In this document: piece after piece, positions 41,526 through 53,716 of the stretch | How the letters are laid out: each line of letters starts with the position of its first letter | Position numbering within the stretch: the stretch's first letter is position 1 | Assembly (NCBI GenBank): GCA_029851415.1 | Contig: CM056741.1 | Coordinates: forward strand, 143,642,522 to 143,706,521 | DNA from: Eretmocerus hayati | Lineage: Eukaryota > Arthropoda > Insecta > Hymenoptera > Aphelinidae | Length of the DNA: 64,000 nt | Reading direction: 5' to 3' | The notes under the pieces: generated by a model | Told to the model about the DNA's origin: nothing | What the model saw: the letters and a program-made list of their open reading frames with translations, nothing else | Database searches by the model: none | Translations under genes and position numbers: made by a program

Positions 41526-44500
41526 ATGATGAGTGTTGTGTTTTTCAATTCCCAGCCGACTTATGCAATGTTGAGTAAGTAAAAGTACTCTTATCGTGTA
41601 TAGAATTTTAGAAAAAGTTTTTAAAAGTATTCACTGCATGCTTTCAACATAGCAGAACATATTCTACAATCTTGTGTGCATTATGAGAATCTGCATACTT
41701 GCATGTTGGAATAATATTATATATTGGTGCCACTGGTTCAACAAACATGTTTATTTCTGTAAATCAGCTCTTTGATCAAGAATTGCAGGCTAAAACAGTT
41801 AGCAAATCGCTGAAGTATGAGTGGTCCACCATTCGAGATTGACAATTTTCCTGTTTTCTCTTTTCCTCTCAAAAATACCATTTTTGTAGTGATCATTTCT
41901 TAATGAATTCAATAAGCACGAGCACTACAGTCATAGCAACTGAAAGGTTCAATAATTTATGTCTTCGTCATGATCAAACCTGATGGACTTAACATCTAAG
42001 CGCAAAGGCTGCTCAGGTTGGAGAATCTGACTCAATCAATTCTTGATACAGTTCACCTATAACTTTAACTGAAGTATACTGAATCGATGAAAAAGATAGA
42101 TAGTGTAACTCAAGAGTTTGTAATGAGACTACTGAGAGCTAAGAAATGGATAGTTTCTCGAGTGGAAAATTCAATTCAATACAATTGATCACTGGAGAAT
42201 TTAGTATTTCAAGAATTTGATTTGTTCATGATGATAATTAGATTTAATTTTGATGATAGCAGTTTGTCCAAATAAAAACTTGATAAATTTTTTTTCTCTA
42301 TTTGACTGTATTCTTTATATTGTCTTGAAACATGTTACTGCAGTATCTTACAGCGGTATAACCCACTTTTGCACTATAGCTCATGGCTGACAAATGAAAT
42401 TTAGTTGTTCATACAGCTTTGCTAGTAAGATCCTTACCATGGGAAACTTAGTCTAGTACTTAGCCAACTAAATGGAATCATCTTGGATGAGATTTTGAAA
42501 TAAAACTCTTGATACAACACATGGTATTTTATAAATCATAAAACTACTTGCTCAGTAATTCTGTTTTCAGATAGTTGAACTCTCAAGCCTCAGGTCTCAT
42601 GCTCTATAGGTGTGGAATAGTTTGAAGCCACAAATTTGATTCCTCAAAACCTGACCATGAAGTTTTGATAATAGACCATACATGAGATTTTCTAGAGTAT
42701 ATAAAAAGGTCATTCAAATGAAAAATGGTTGTCTATCTTCCATTTGGAATTCTTAGTATTTCTTATGCAGAATGCAATAAAAGTCTCAAATTCGTAAATA
42801 GCACTCATTGTCAGAGAAAAGCTGACATACACCCTCGATACAAAACCATTTGCTTGCCCTTCTAGGCTTACGGATAACACGGTCGGCACAAGATCCGATA
42901 ACCATTACGATCTTACATTTACTACTTGAATTGATTGAAATTTTTAAATTTATCTGTTGCAGGTCATCAGAGGATAGCACGGATTCCAAAGTTTATTAGA
43001 CCATCATTTCAATGTTGCGCACCTTTCAGTTCTCTGAAAAACCCTCAGACTCAAACTTTTGACGAAAACGCTGAAGCACGTAAAGAGGAAGAAGAGCGAA
43101 ATGAGGAAAATCGAAGATCGTGGAGGATGATGAAACTTAGTCTGATATTTCTTGGTGCATCTATGGGCATAGCATGTTTCGTATTAGTTTATGATGTTAG
43201 TCGACCAACTTACGACGCGGATGGCAAATTAATCGAGGATGAGTTTAGTCAGTTACCACTCCCGTATCAGATCTACTGCAGATTGAAAAGAGAGATTACA
43301 CACTATAAAAAGGTTAATTTCTTCCTCAAAACATTTTATTCGAAAATAACTATGACTATCTAATAAAATAACTATCATTCAGTTCAAGGTTTACGTCGGT
43401 TTTTTGTTTTACTTTTGGCCGGTTGCATTGAATAGTATACATTTTGCACCCATGCAAAGTTTTTTTGTTTGGCATGAGAATTAGTTCTCCATGAGTGTCA
43501 TAAGGGAAATGAAATCGACTAAATTTTTTCGAAGATTCGATCTTATCATTCACAGAATACTCATTAAATATTTTTTTTCGGGGCCCAAATTTCCGTGTCG
43601 AATACTCGATTGAGAAAGTCTGAAATTTATCGTGGTTAAAATATTTTTTTTACAGTTAGTGCAGGAGCCAAGTAGAGAAAAATTACTCCCTGAGCCTCTG
43701 AAGCCTCCATATACTCAACCTCCCTATACTGTTGTGCTGGAAATGACAGACTTATTAGTACATCCTGATTGGACGGTAAGAAATGCAAAATAGTCCGTTT
43801 CTTATCTTATTATATTGTTCTTATGTTTGCGTCTTTACATCCTTTGACAAATTTTGCATTTCTCGACGATTTATTTTCCATGGATCTTTCATTATTTCAT
43901 TATTTTGGTTTCCTTTATAGCTCATGTCCATCCAAGATTCAATGTCAAGCTGTTAATGAGAGTGTATACTCATTATGACAACACTTATCTTCTGAGACTC
44001 AATTTTTCTAGGGGCTCATGCCCTAATCCTCATCTTTATTTTGAATAAATATAGAAAACTTTCTAGGGACGTTTAAATATGCCTTAATGGGACCACGTGA
44101 ATACGAATTTATGTTAGAAAGCATATATTAAAAGTTTGTTTTCTGAAGCCTTCACGTCGTTACCACCATGGTTCTCTTAATGGTGACATGAAAAAGTGTT
44201 GAAACATATCTTTGTGATGCACTTAGTCATCATTGATGCTAATTTCACGAAAAACCCAATGAAAACGTCAATTTTGACATACAAGTTCTCCCCTGGACGG
44301 TACAAGCTATTTTTCGCTGAATCAGTGTTACTATGCAGGCGGCACCTCTCATAGGTCAAATCTGATACTTTTGTCGAATATCCGGTAGAATTATACGCCG
44401 AGCTAATGTATTTCGATACTTTTAATGCCACCAGTGGCATTATGAAGAATCACCGTGATCATACAGACGTGAGGGATTGGTAGAAAGAATGTCTCAGAAT

Positions 44501-47500
44501 GGGCCTTGCCATATAAAAATACATGTTTTCATGGCGCCATCAAGGTATCTTCAAATTCCGTCAAAAATGTTCTTTTCACTCATTCATCATATGTCGAAAA
44601 TTCAATTTTGAGCTGAAAAAAATCGAAACTTGGGAAATAAGTAAGTATCTCTCTAATACTCATGTCCTAGTTCTTTGGTATTAAAGCAAGAATAGCCGCA
44701 GCTTCCCAGCTCTTCGGTGATTTCTTTTGGGTGACAAATTTCACCAACTAGATCATTTTTGAGTTGAGGAAGTCTCAGGAACAAGACTTTTGCCAGTTAT
44801 ATTACAATATAAATAAAACTCGATTTTTGAGCGTGAGTATAGATATTACGCGTATGTACATTAGTGTGTCCGTTATTTTCCAAGTTTCCCTTATCTACCG
44901 TGCTACTCCTCACAACCTAACAACAACTTGGTGGGATATTGCGATTAAAACAAATCTCGGGGACCTAGGTGCTGTTGAAGTGCTGCCCCACCTGAAGCGT
45001 TCTTGTCTAAATTATCGCCTCAAAGCAAATTTTGATTCAGTAATCGGCATATCTTGTGCAGGTGCGTGCTTCTGTATCCCTGAAAGCATTTTCGATCAAT
45101 AGCCAGTACAATTTCCTTTGAAACGACCACTTGTTGAAGTTAATTTGATTGAGTAGAACGAGAGTTATTAAACATCAAGGACGAAAAATCTACAAAATTA
45201 CTCATGAGAGTTACGGCTGTTTTTGAAAATTAGAAAATCCAAGGTAGCACATCCGTGAAACACGGGTCTCTTCAACGAGCCCAAAAAATGCGATTTTCTA
45301 GTCGAAGAGATTTAAGTCGGGCAGAAATGTGTATCTGATGTATCTTTCAACGTAGAAACCAAATCCACGCTCAGTTTTACCTCTGATCATCAGGAATCCT
45401 CGATAGATTCAAAAAACCGACAAAACAATAAACGGTCGTGTTCAGTCTTTTTTATACTCTTTAGATGGATAATATGCGAATGAGTGGGCTATCTCCGGTT
45501 CTGCTGCATCAAATTGAGTCCTTTAGGTGATCATTTTGGAGAGAATTGCACTTATTGCTATCGATTGCAAACACATTCGAGGGCATAGAAGGGAATGCAC
45601 GCGCAAGGATTGCGAATATTTGATTTTTAATTCTTTTAGGAAGGTTAAAGCTTCAAAAAAAAAAAAAAAAAAAAAATCGTTTCAGGCAGTGTAGCACTTG
45701 AACATCACCTAAGGCCCCGAAAATTTTTTTCGCAATATCTCACTGAATGATTAAGTTTTGGATGGTGGCATGTGGGATCGGAGAAACTTGGGAAATAACA
45801 GACAGCCTAATGTAAATACATGAGTTCCTATCCTTGATTCATCCTACATTTGTATTATTACACTATCTGATACCCCGTGCTAGTTTTTGGAAATTATCTG
45901 ATTTCGGTCTAAAGGTGTGAGTATTTTCTGTAATCAAACAGTGCAAAAAAGTTGGTCAGATGAACCCCTTCCAAGCGAGGATGTGTCAAATCAGGGAGGT
46001 CCTGGGCTAGATATTAATACTACGATCACTCATAAAATGTGAGATTCAGTTGTATTCAAAGATGCTTTTCCTTACGATCTAACACAAGGAATTAAATATT
46101 CGAATAAAAAGCGATTGTTTCGGAATATCTATTCTTTCAGTACCAAACTGGATGGAGATTCAAAAAACGGCCAGGAGTAGATCAGTTTCTTGAAGCTATT
46201 GCTTTCCCACAGTTTGAATCGGTTGTATACACTGCTGAACAAGGCATGGTAAGTCATACGATTTCTTTTTCTCTCTTGAATTGCCCGGTTTCTTGGCAAT
46301 TTATCCTCCACCAGCATTTTTTAAGCATACACTGCATCAGTTATTATTATAACCATGTATGTATGAGCATATCTTTCATACATGCTTGAGCTCTAGTTCC
46401 CTTAAGCGTATTACTTTTTCTTATTTGGATTGACAGAGTCTGTAGCGGTTTTCCCCCCTATTAAGACTAGTGCAATCTCATTTTTCATCTGCCCAACGGC
46501 GAATAAAAGCAATCATGTTCTATTATTCCCTAACCGACACCAAAAGCTAGTGGGCCCTTTTAATATGTGTGCTGTTGATGGTTATTGATACATTCAAACC
46601 AGTCGTTCTGGCGTGTAATTGTCTATCTAATCGTGAAATGCGCGAAGCATGAAAGAATCTCCTCATACCATCGCGAAACTCGCAATCTTTATGTACTTGA
46701 CAAGATAACAGTAAAATTTTCCACAAAATGGTATTGGGATTTAAACCTTACCGATATTTGGTTCCAGACCGTTTTCCCTATCTTGGATGCACTTGATCCT
46801 CAAGGCATTATCATGTATCGTCTGGTTAGAGATGCTACTCGCTTCGTTGATGGGCACCATGTGAAGGATCTCGATTCACTGAATAGGGATCTAAGCAAGG
46901 TGAGTATTTCCCAATACCTTGTTGTTTCGTTGGATCCACACTCCAATGTTGGTCTTGAGATGACCACGGGCTTGAGTCAATGAATTGCAATAATTCATTT
47001 TTTGAGGTCGAGTTCAAGATACTGTTCCTGTGTCTCAACGCATGCGTAAATGTGGAACCGTTTTTCTAGTCCTCGAAATATTCTATAGAATTGACCAAAT
47101 TCACACAGCGCGATGATGTACATTTCAAAAGGTGCAAAGTGATCCCCTTAAGATTCAATTTTATTTTCTAAGACTCTTAAATCGAGAGCTGTTCAATAGA
47201 GTTAACTATAGATCCTTCCAGCACATTTTTGCGTAGTCATCTACCACCCACATGAATTTCAGAAATATCGGTCGAAAGGCTGCGGAGAAACCGTTGACGA
47301 AAAAAAGTGACGAACTTGACTTACTGACACGGACAATGACTGACAAAGTTGAATTCGTAGAGGACCAGGGACAAGCGTGGAGGAAAAAATGATTCCTAAA
47401 TACTAATACATTTGTAATAATCAAATAGAATGTGAAACTGCATCTGCTGCATCAGTTGCTTGTCGAAGATCTTGCAAATAGTTTATCTATATAAAGTATG

Positions 47501-50500
47501 CGAGCGCCACTGACGAATCAGTGCATACGCACTGATCTATTAGCATAAATCGCTCCCACAAATCAGTACTTATGCACTGATAATCAGTGAACTCTCACTG
47601 ATTGGGGCGGAGACAATACATTAGAAAGAGCTCGGCGAGAAGAACAAAATGGTGAGAGCTGAATCGCTGTGGACGAAGATTTTTATAATGATGCACGGGT
47701 TGCCGGAAGGGAGAAAGTAACCAATGAAAATGACTCCAAAAACTGTCAATGGGATCTTGTTCTATGAATTGAACAGATCAAAATCCCGCGTTGTAGTAAA
47801 TCCTACCTGCTCAATCCTTCGATTGGGGTGATATTGAATATTTCAAAGGAAAATCCTGGATATTTTACGTAAGAACTTATTTTACGATCAACGTTTTCCT
47901 CGACCAACACCCTGCATCGACCCACTTAATTATTTTTCGACGTATCTTAGCTCATTTTGTAGATGTTGACAAGAGCTCAAAGATAAACTGGATTATGCTC
48001 AGTTGTAGTCGATGTGAGCTGAGATTTGCCATGCTCAAGAAGCAGAGATTTCAATCTTTCGAAAACGCAGGATTCATCTCAAAAAATCGTGACTTCTCGA
48101 GCTTCCAACTCCGACGGATCTCAATATTTTTCGACATACCTTGGCTCATTATCAAGTTCATCACGAGAACTATGAATCAGGTTGAAGTGTGTTGTATTTT
48201 CATGGAATGCTCTATTTACAAGAGAAAATTGTCTGTTTTTACAAGAGCCGGATCTCATTTTTCGAGAACAAATCGAGGCTTCTCGAGCTCCTAGGTCAGA
48301 TGCAACTTGATATTTCTCCACTTAGCTGAGCTTATTTGAAAGTTTTCTCGTAATGAGCTTCAGAATAGGCTAACAAGGAGAGGTCATGGTCTGTGGGTCG
48401 TGGATTTGGCTGAAACTCTGGGAATCATCTCCTTTTGGCACCAAAAGATGATATCCAAAACGGCTTACTTGAATGCTAAAGCGTTTTAGAGCTACAGCTA
48501 TAGAGATTATCATTGTCAGTATATCTATATATGCGACTTTTCAACATGGGCCTATATGGGCAATGCTAATGTCATGGGTTGTAGCTCCAAAACGCTTCAG
48601 CATTCAAGTAAGCGGTTTTGGATATCATCTTTTGGTGCCAAAAGGAGATGGTTCTCAGAGTTTCAGCCGAATCCCCGACCCACAGACCATGACCTCCCCT
48701 TGTAAGTCGTGCCATAGAATTGATAGGCCTGAACCATAGAAGCTCGAGAAGTCTTGATTCATTCTCGAAAAATGAGATGCGGCCTTTGTAAAATCAGAAA
48801 ATTTCCCCTTGTAAATAGAGCATATCCATGAAAATACAACACACTTCAACCTGTTTCATACTTCTCGTGATGAACTTGATAATGAGCCAAGGTACGTCGA
48901 AAGATATTGAGATCTGCCGGAGTTTGAGATGAAGAATCCTGCGTGTTAGAAAGAATGGAATCTCTGCTTCTTGAGCATGGCAAATCTCAGCTCACTTCGA
49001 CTATAACTGAACATAATCTAGCTCATCTTTGAGCTCTTGTCAACATCTACAAAATGAGCCCAGATACGTTGAAAAAGAATGGAGTGGGTCGGTACAGCAT
49101 GTTGATCGAGGGAAACATTGATAGTGAGATACATCCATATGTGAAATACATAGGATTTCCCATTGAAATATTCAATATCACGCCAATCGAAAAACGAGCA
49201 GCTAGGATTTCGGAGAAAACGGGATTTTGATCTGTTCGACTCATAGAACAAGGTCCCATTGACAGTTTTTGGTGTCATTTTCATGGGTTACTTTCTCCCT
49301 TCCGGCAACCTGTGAATGATTTGAGTGGAAAAGTTGATGGAAAATCTCTTATCACGAATACAACCCTGTCTCTTTGAGGAAGCAAAATAATGCTATACTT
49401 GTAAGATATTGAAACTTGCACCCTACCACTGTATCTTAAATTCCACCAAGCCGCGCTTATGAATATGCAAATTTTTATTGCTATTGAACTATTATTGTTC
49501 AATGTGAATTGATCCTCCTGTTTGTGTTGAATTTCAGGTCATTGTTATCGATTGGAACTCAGAGAGTGTCAAGTTTCATCCAGAAAATATGCTGAAAATC
49601 CCTCGATGGACGGGGAATGACAATGATACAATGCTTTACGATTTAGCTGCATTTTTAAAAAGTAAGTACTAGCACTTTTTATTTGAGCGCATATAAATTT
49701 TTACTCATCATGAGTAAATTGTGAAACAATTGACTCAACAGGATACCTTCTGAGCTTGATTGTCCTCGAGAATAATGCGAACAGTCTTCGGTTGTATTCC
49801 GACATTCACGAGAAGAGTGCTCTCCACCTACTCTCCACCTTTTGAAAATAGGGTCCCTATAATTTATGGGTCTAGACAAGGGGGGGGGGGCAACCACCAT
49901 ATTCATCGACCTACACGTACACGGCCTCACCGATGTGTGCACACTCACATAGATGCATCCCCATCTAAAAAGCACGGGATCGTTGAATATGGCGGAGCCA
50001 ATCAGAAAAATTACCCCCCCCCCCCCTGTTTAGGCCCATAAATTTTAGGGACCCTATTTGAAAAGCCATGGGGGCGCCTCCAGCGGCCAAATTGATTATA
50101 TATATTTTTTTTTTTTCATGTGTTCAACGGTCGTCTTCAGCCAATGGACTATAATTATATAAGTACTATGTAAGACTATATAACCGGGATATACAATGGA
50201 CTATACAACAATATATACAACCGGGGCGAATCTCGTGGGTTTAACTTTCCATGTTTTATCGGGGAGATCCAGCCACTCACCCTAACCTAATTCTCTCCGC
50301 ATTTGCCCGGGAATCATGCTCGTGGAACGAGGGAAAACTCCTGAGGGGAGAAAACCTGCTCCGGAGAGCTCGGCATCTTTATCATGCTACCTTCACGGTG
50401 CTCATGCCTTTTTTCGTACGATTGTAACATTCCGTGCCTCCCGCTCACATTGCTGAGGTGTAAGTGTCAACTAATCGATCAGAAAAGTCAGCAAGTCGAG

Positions 50501-53254
50501 GTCGATTAGACCGAGATGGGTGGTTCACATTGGTATGTTGCCAATAACAATTTTTTTAAAAAGCAGGAATGAAACCAATAGCGCCACGTGCGGGTTATTT
50601 TTCTGTAAGATTAAAAAAAATTCATCGAGATCGGTGTGGAATTGAGCCCCCAAAGTTGTGGGAACTTTTTTATAGCCTTGTTGAATTTTTCCCGCAACTA
50701 GGTGTGCTCAATTTTGCACCGACCTCGATGAAATTTTTTTAATCTTTGCAGAAAAATAACCCGCAGGTGGCGGTACTATTGGTTTCATTCCTCTTTTTTT
50801 TTTAAATTGTTATTGGCAATATATTAATTTGACCGCTTGAAGCGCAACTATCGCTTTTCTAAAGGTAGAGAACACTCTGACGAGAAACAATCGCAAACTA
50901 AAAGTTCTTAGAGTATCCCTGTACTATCTTTCTAAATCAAATAATATCGGGACAAACGTAATTGTTGGTCAATTTTAAATGACACAACAATACTGTCGAT
51001 GAAATTCGTTGGGTATGAAAAAATACTTGGATCTAATTAGTTTACTTCTTTCTCATTATTCGGTTCTATACCTAAGAAATATGCATGGTACAGTAGACGA
51101 GAGATATTTCTGCACAGGATCTGTTTTTGAGTAATCTTGTTATTGTTAATACTGTGAACTGGGGTAGCGTAGGGGTGTAACTTGTACATTTTGCGCTGTG
51201 GTCGATTGAGAGCGCACAGTCTCAGCTTTCTAGTTGGATATCTCCGGACGGAGGGAGCTATGAGCGCTCCAAGTCGTGCTCCCAAGTCCCAAGTTAAATC
51301 GGTTTGGGGGGAGTTGGGCTGTTCACAGTATGTAGAGTATTTCACGGTTACCGTCAACTGGGGTAACTTTGGGACAAGAGTCGCACTTAGATTTGCATTA
51401 GATTTGCGTTGTGATTGTGGTCAATCGAAAGCTTACAGTTCCGCTTCCGATTCACGGGTGTCAAAGTATAGTCGGACGTCCGTGGTCAGAGCTATGAGCG
51501 TTCAAAGTCGTGTCCAAAAGTTACCCTGGTTTGCAGAAAATACATACTTTTCAGACTCCATAGAATTGAAACTGAGGAAAATGCACCAATGAAACAATTG
51601 ATTCGTCGCGGTATCTGTACAGACAATTCAAATCTAGCTCAGTTGCCTTGGAGACATCATGCACAGGTCGGAATCACACTCCCTTAACCAAGAGACTGTC
51701 TGTTGGATTGAAAATATATTTTTGGAAAAATCTGTTGAAAATAAACACATAGCTGATGAAAGACACTCTCATTGGCGGCGCAAGACATGGCCCAAACTCG
51801 TTCAAGGTGGGGAGACTGGTATAAAAGCCTCAGGATTATCTGCCTCACAGATTGCGCGTGATAACGACTCTTTCACGGGTTGTCCCAAAGTTATCCCCCC
51901 ACCCCCCGTCTCAAAGTCACCCCATTTGACAGTGTTGAGTCTCTAGGTTACTGAGTGTAATCTTTATTGAATATTTCAGCAATTTACGCCACGAATGTTG
52001 ACGATGTCAGAGATGTGTTAAACTACTACCGCCAGTTTGAGAACCCTCTTGAGGCCTTCAGAGAGAATCAGAAGAAACTCTTGGTAAGTTAACATCAATA
52101 TTTTTAGTACACTTTAGTGCAAAGTTGGTTTTTTCGAATATATATCATTTGCTGAAAGGATTGGTGATATCCCTTTTCGTGTTCCGAGTTGACGACGATA
52201 ATACATCTACGACAAGGTCAATCGATTTCGCGATTGGAGCGTTCAAAATCATTTATTCACTGGAATCCGTTTTTCCGAATGTTTTCATGTGAATTTTTTA
52301 GTGTCTGAAATACATATAAGGGGATACAGCTAGTTTGGTCTAGAGATAGAATTCGAGCTCTCCCAAGTCTGGAGTCAGAATCGCAAAATCGAAATGAATT
52401 CATAGACAGCTCAACGCTGGTGCAAAATTGTTGTCATAAACTATTACTCGACGATTATCCAGAATCGCTTGCATGTAACTCGAAATGAACCAAAGAATGA
52501 TATACAAATTCATCAATTCGAGTTGAGTGAATCAGAGTTTCTATCGTTAAACCAATCCAATCAAAATTTTAATCCTGACTCATCACGAAATTTTCACATT
52601 TTGGTACGTAATAACTATGTACCAAAATGTGAAAACTTAATTCTGTATGTATCTTTCTTGATTTTACATGTTTCCCTCAAACATTGATGAATTATATTCT
52701 ATAAGTATGCGAGACTAGTGGGATTCCCGGAGTTTACAGATAGACTTGCGGGTCAATTTGAGTTTATAATACCGAATATTATAACATGTCTAATTAAGAA
52801 ATTTTACGATCGAATCAGCATCAGCGAGGATTAGATATATAGCTTCAGAGTATGTGGATGGGATAGAGAGAAAGATTTGGTTTGGATTAAATTCTTTTCA
52901 ATGCGTCTTCTGGTTATGATCTGATATATCTTAAATCAACCCTGAAGTTGCTATCCTTGGTGAAAAATGAAAGTTTTATTCTCTCTCTCTCAATAGTTGA
53001 TTTCAAGTATTGCGTACTCTGGTACCTGCAAAATTGTCATCAACGCTGATGCGTTATTGTTTTGGGACGAAATGATAACTCACGTTGACCCTGTGAGATA
53101 GTTCAAGATCCTGATGACTTGGTTTCGTCTACTCTCAAACATTGGTCATTTTTGTCTGTTTTAGGTTCAGTTGGAGGAAGAAAGTAAATTACAAAACGAT
53201 GACAAAAAAATACTGACATCTAAATGGAGACCGTCATTTTTGAGAAGCTATTAA
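41526..53254 (+). CDS. Timm50: TIMM50, receptor subunit of the TIM23 import complex
   Basis: Exons: 41526-41574, 42963-43312, 43656-43775, 46141-46248, 46768-46899, 49538-49661, 51980-52083, 53165-53254. All junctions are GT-AG and in phase, giving 358 residues against 353 in human. The protein should sit in the inner mitochondrial membrane, where it takes incoming preproteins from the outer-membrane translocase. It has a short N-terminal presequence-like start and a charged [13 protein letters not shown] stretch. One membrane segment follows ([20 protein letters not shown]), then the FCP1-like domain ([48 protein letters not shown]). The phosphatase DxDx(T/V) motif is replaced by LEMTD, as in the human LELTG, so no phosphatase activity is expected. 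The 49-nt first exon is the least certain part; it was chosen because its ATG, donor and phase fit. Confidence 0.92.
45656..45676. repeat. Poly-A tract in a TIMM50 intron
   Basis: A run of about 21 A. No LINE-like coding sequence was found next to it, so it is not assigned to a retrotransposon. Confidence 0.85.
47510..47620. repeat. Cluster of ATCAGTG/CACTGAT hairpin words
   Basis: ATCAGTGCATACGCACTGAT at about 47518 forms an 8-bp-arm hairpin, and related ATCAGT/ACTGAT words recur up to 47602. It lies just left of the large palindrome at 47697. Confidence 0.6.
47697..49313. mobile_element. 1.6-kb palindromic (foldback) element in a TIMM50 intron
   Basis: The left arm (47697-48500) is the inverted complement of the right arm (48578-49313). 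Tips are GGTTGCCGGAAGGGAGAAAG and CTTTCTCCCTTCCGGCAACC. Pairing continues through AATGACTCCAAAAACTGTCA and GATCAAAATCCCG to a ~75 bp loop. There is no long frame. It could form a very stable cruciform or hairpin transcript. Confidence 0.92.
49839..50065. mobile_element. MITE with ~33-bp terminal repeats and poly-G/poly-C subterminal tracts
   Basis: The left end CTTTTGAAAATAGGGTCCCT continues with ATAATTTATGGG. The right end is its near inverse (CCCATAAATTTTAGGGACCC, then TATTTGAAAAG). A G-run at about 49879 and a C-run at about 50013 lie just inside the repeats, as expected if they are part of longer inverted ends. Confidence 0.85.
50538..50820. mobile_element. Foldback MITE, ~110-bp arms
   Basis: TTGCCAATAACAATTTTTTT at the left pairs with its inverse at 50800-50820. 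Pairing continues through GGAATGAAACCAATAG, a GGTTATTTTTCTG block and TCATCGAGATCGGTG. It lies in the TIMM50 intron before exon 7. Confidence 0.88.
51354..51930. mobile_element. Element with GGGGTAACTTTGGGAC-type terminal repeats
   Basis: The left end TCAACTGGGGTAACTTTG is matched by the inverse of CAAAGTCACCCCATTTGA at the right, about 19 of 22 positions. A diverged direct copy of its left part precedes it (51150-51320 against 51345-51535, sharing GTGGTCGATTG/GTGGTCAATCG and GCTATGAGCG). An internal GTCCCAAAGTTATCCCC repeats the end motif. Confidence 0.6.
52590..52634. repeat. Perfect hairpin, 17-bp arms, 11-nt loop
   Basis: TTTTCACATTTTGGTAC is followed by 11 nt and its exact reverse complement. 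It lies in the last TIMM50 intron. Confidence 0.9.
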
Positions 53255-53369
53255 AGATTTCAGCTTGATATCTGACGAGTGAATTTTATAAAAGAAAAAT
53301 ACGTGAATTAGATGGTTGCTTGATTTAATGTAAAAATGTTAAGTTACAACTTAAGATAATCACTATGAA

Positions 53370-53375
53370 AATAAA
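53370..53375 (+). terminator. Poly-A signal AATAAA of TIMM50
   Basis: It lies 116 bp after the TIMM50 stop, on the plus strand, in the short convergent gap before CDC23. Confidence 0.65.
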
Positions 53376-53666
53376 ATCTAGAATACTTACACACCTTAAG
53401 ACATTGTTTTTAGTCAAACTAACCATACGCGTCGTTGAAGGACGAGTATAGCTTTAAAATGTATAGAAATGTGTTCAAATTACGACGATCCTTATATCGG
53501 ATTCATTTGTTGAGGAAGCAGTATCCGGTTGCTACGCATTTTGATTCTCGTAAAATATTACGAGGTGAACTAGACCAAAAATTCACTTCTGATCGTTTTA
53601 AACTTAACAACATTTTTATTTACATATGTTTAACATTGATCTCGTGAGTTTTGTACGACCATGTCT

Positions 53667-53672
53667 TTTATT
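53667..53672 (-). terminator. Poly-A signal AATAAA of CDC23 (minus strand)
   Basis: TTTATT on the plus strand, 45 bp past the CDC23 stop. The two convergent transcripts would end about 290 bp apart. Confidence 0.65.
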
Positions 53673-53716
53673 TACAATATGGCATTATTATAGTATTCAC
53701 CTTGTGAATGTGCTAT

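Noticed and set aside
43656..43775. TIMM50 as an active FCP1-type phosphatase
   Set aside because: The catalytic DxDx(T/V) is replaced by LEMTD, as in other animal TIMM50 proteins; the fold is kept but catalysis is not expected.
44764..45102. 112-codon plus-strand frame in a TIMM50 intron
   Set aside because: No TIMM50 homology is missing at this point (exons 3 and 4 join directly) and the peptide is not recognisable.
45656..45676. Poly-A tract as the tail of a retrotransposon
   Set aside because: No LINE or SINE-like sequence or target duplication was recognised upstream.
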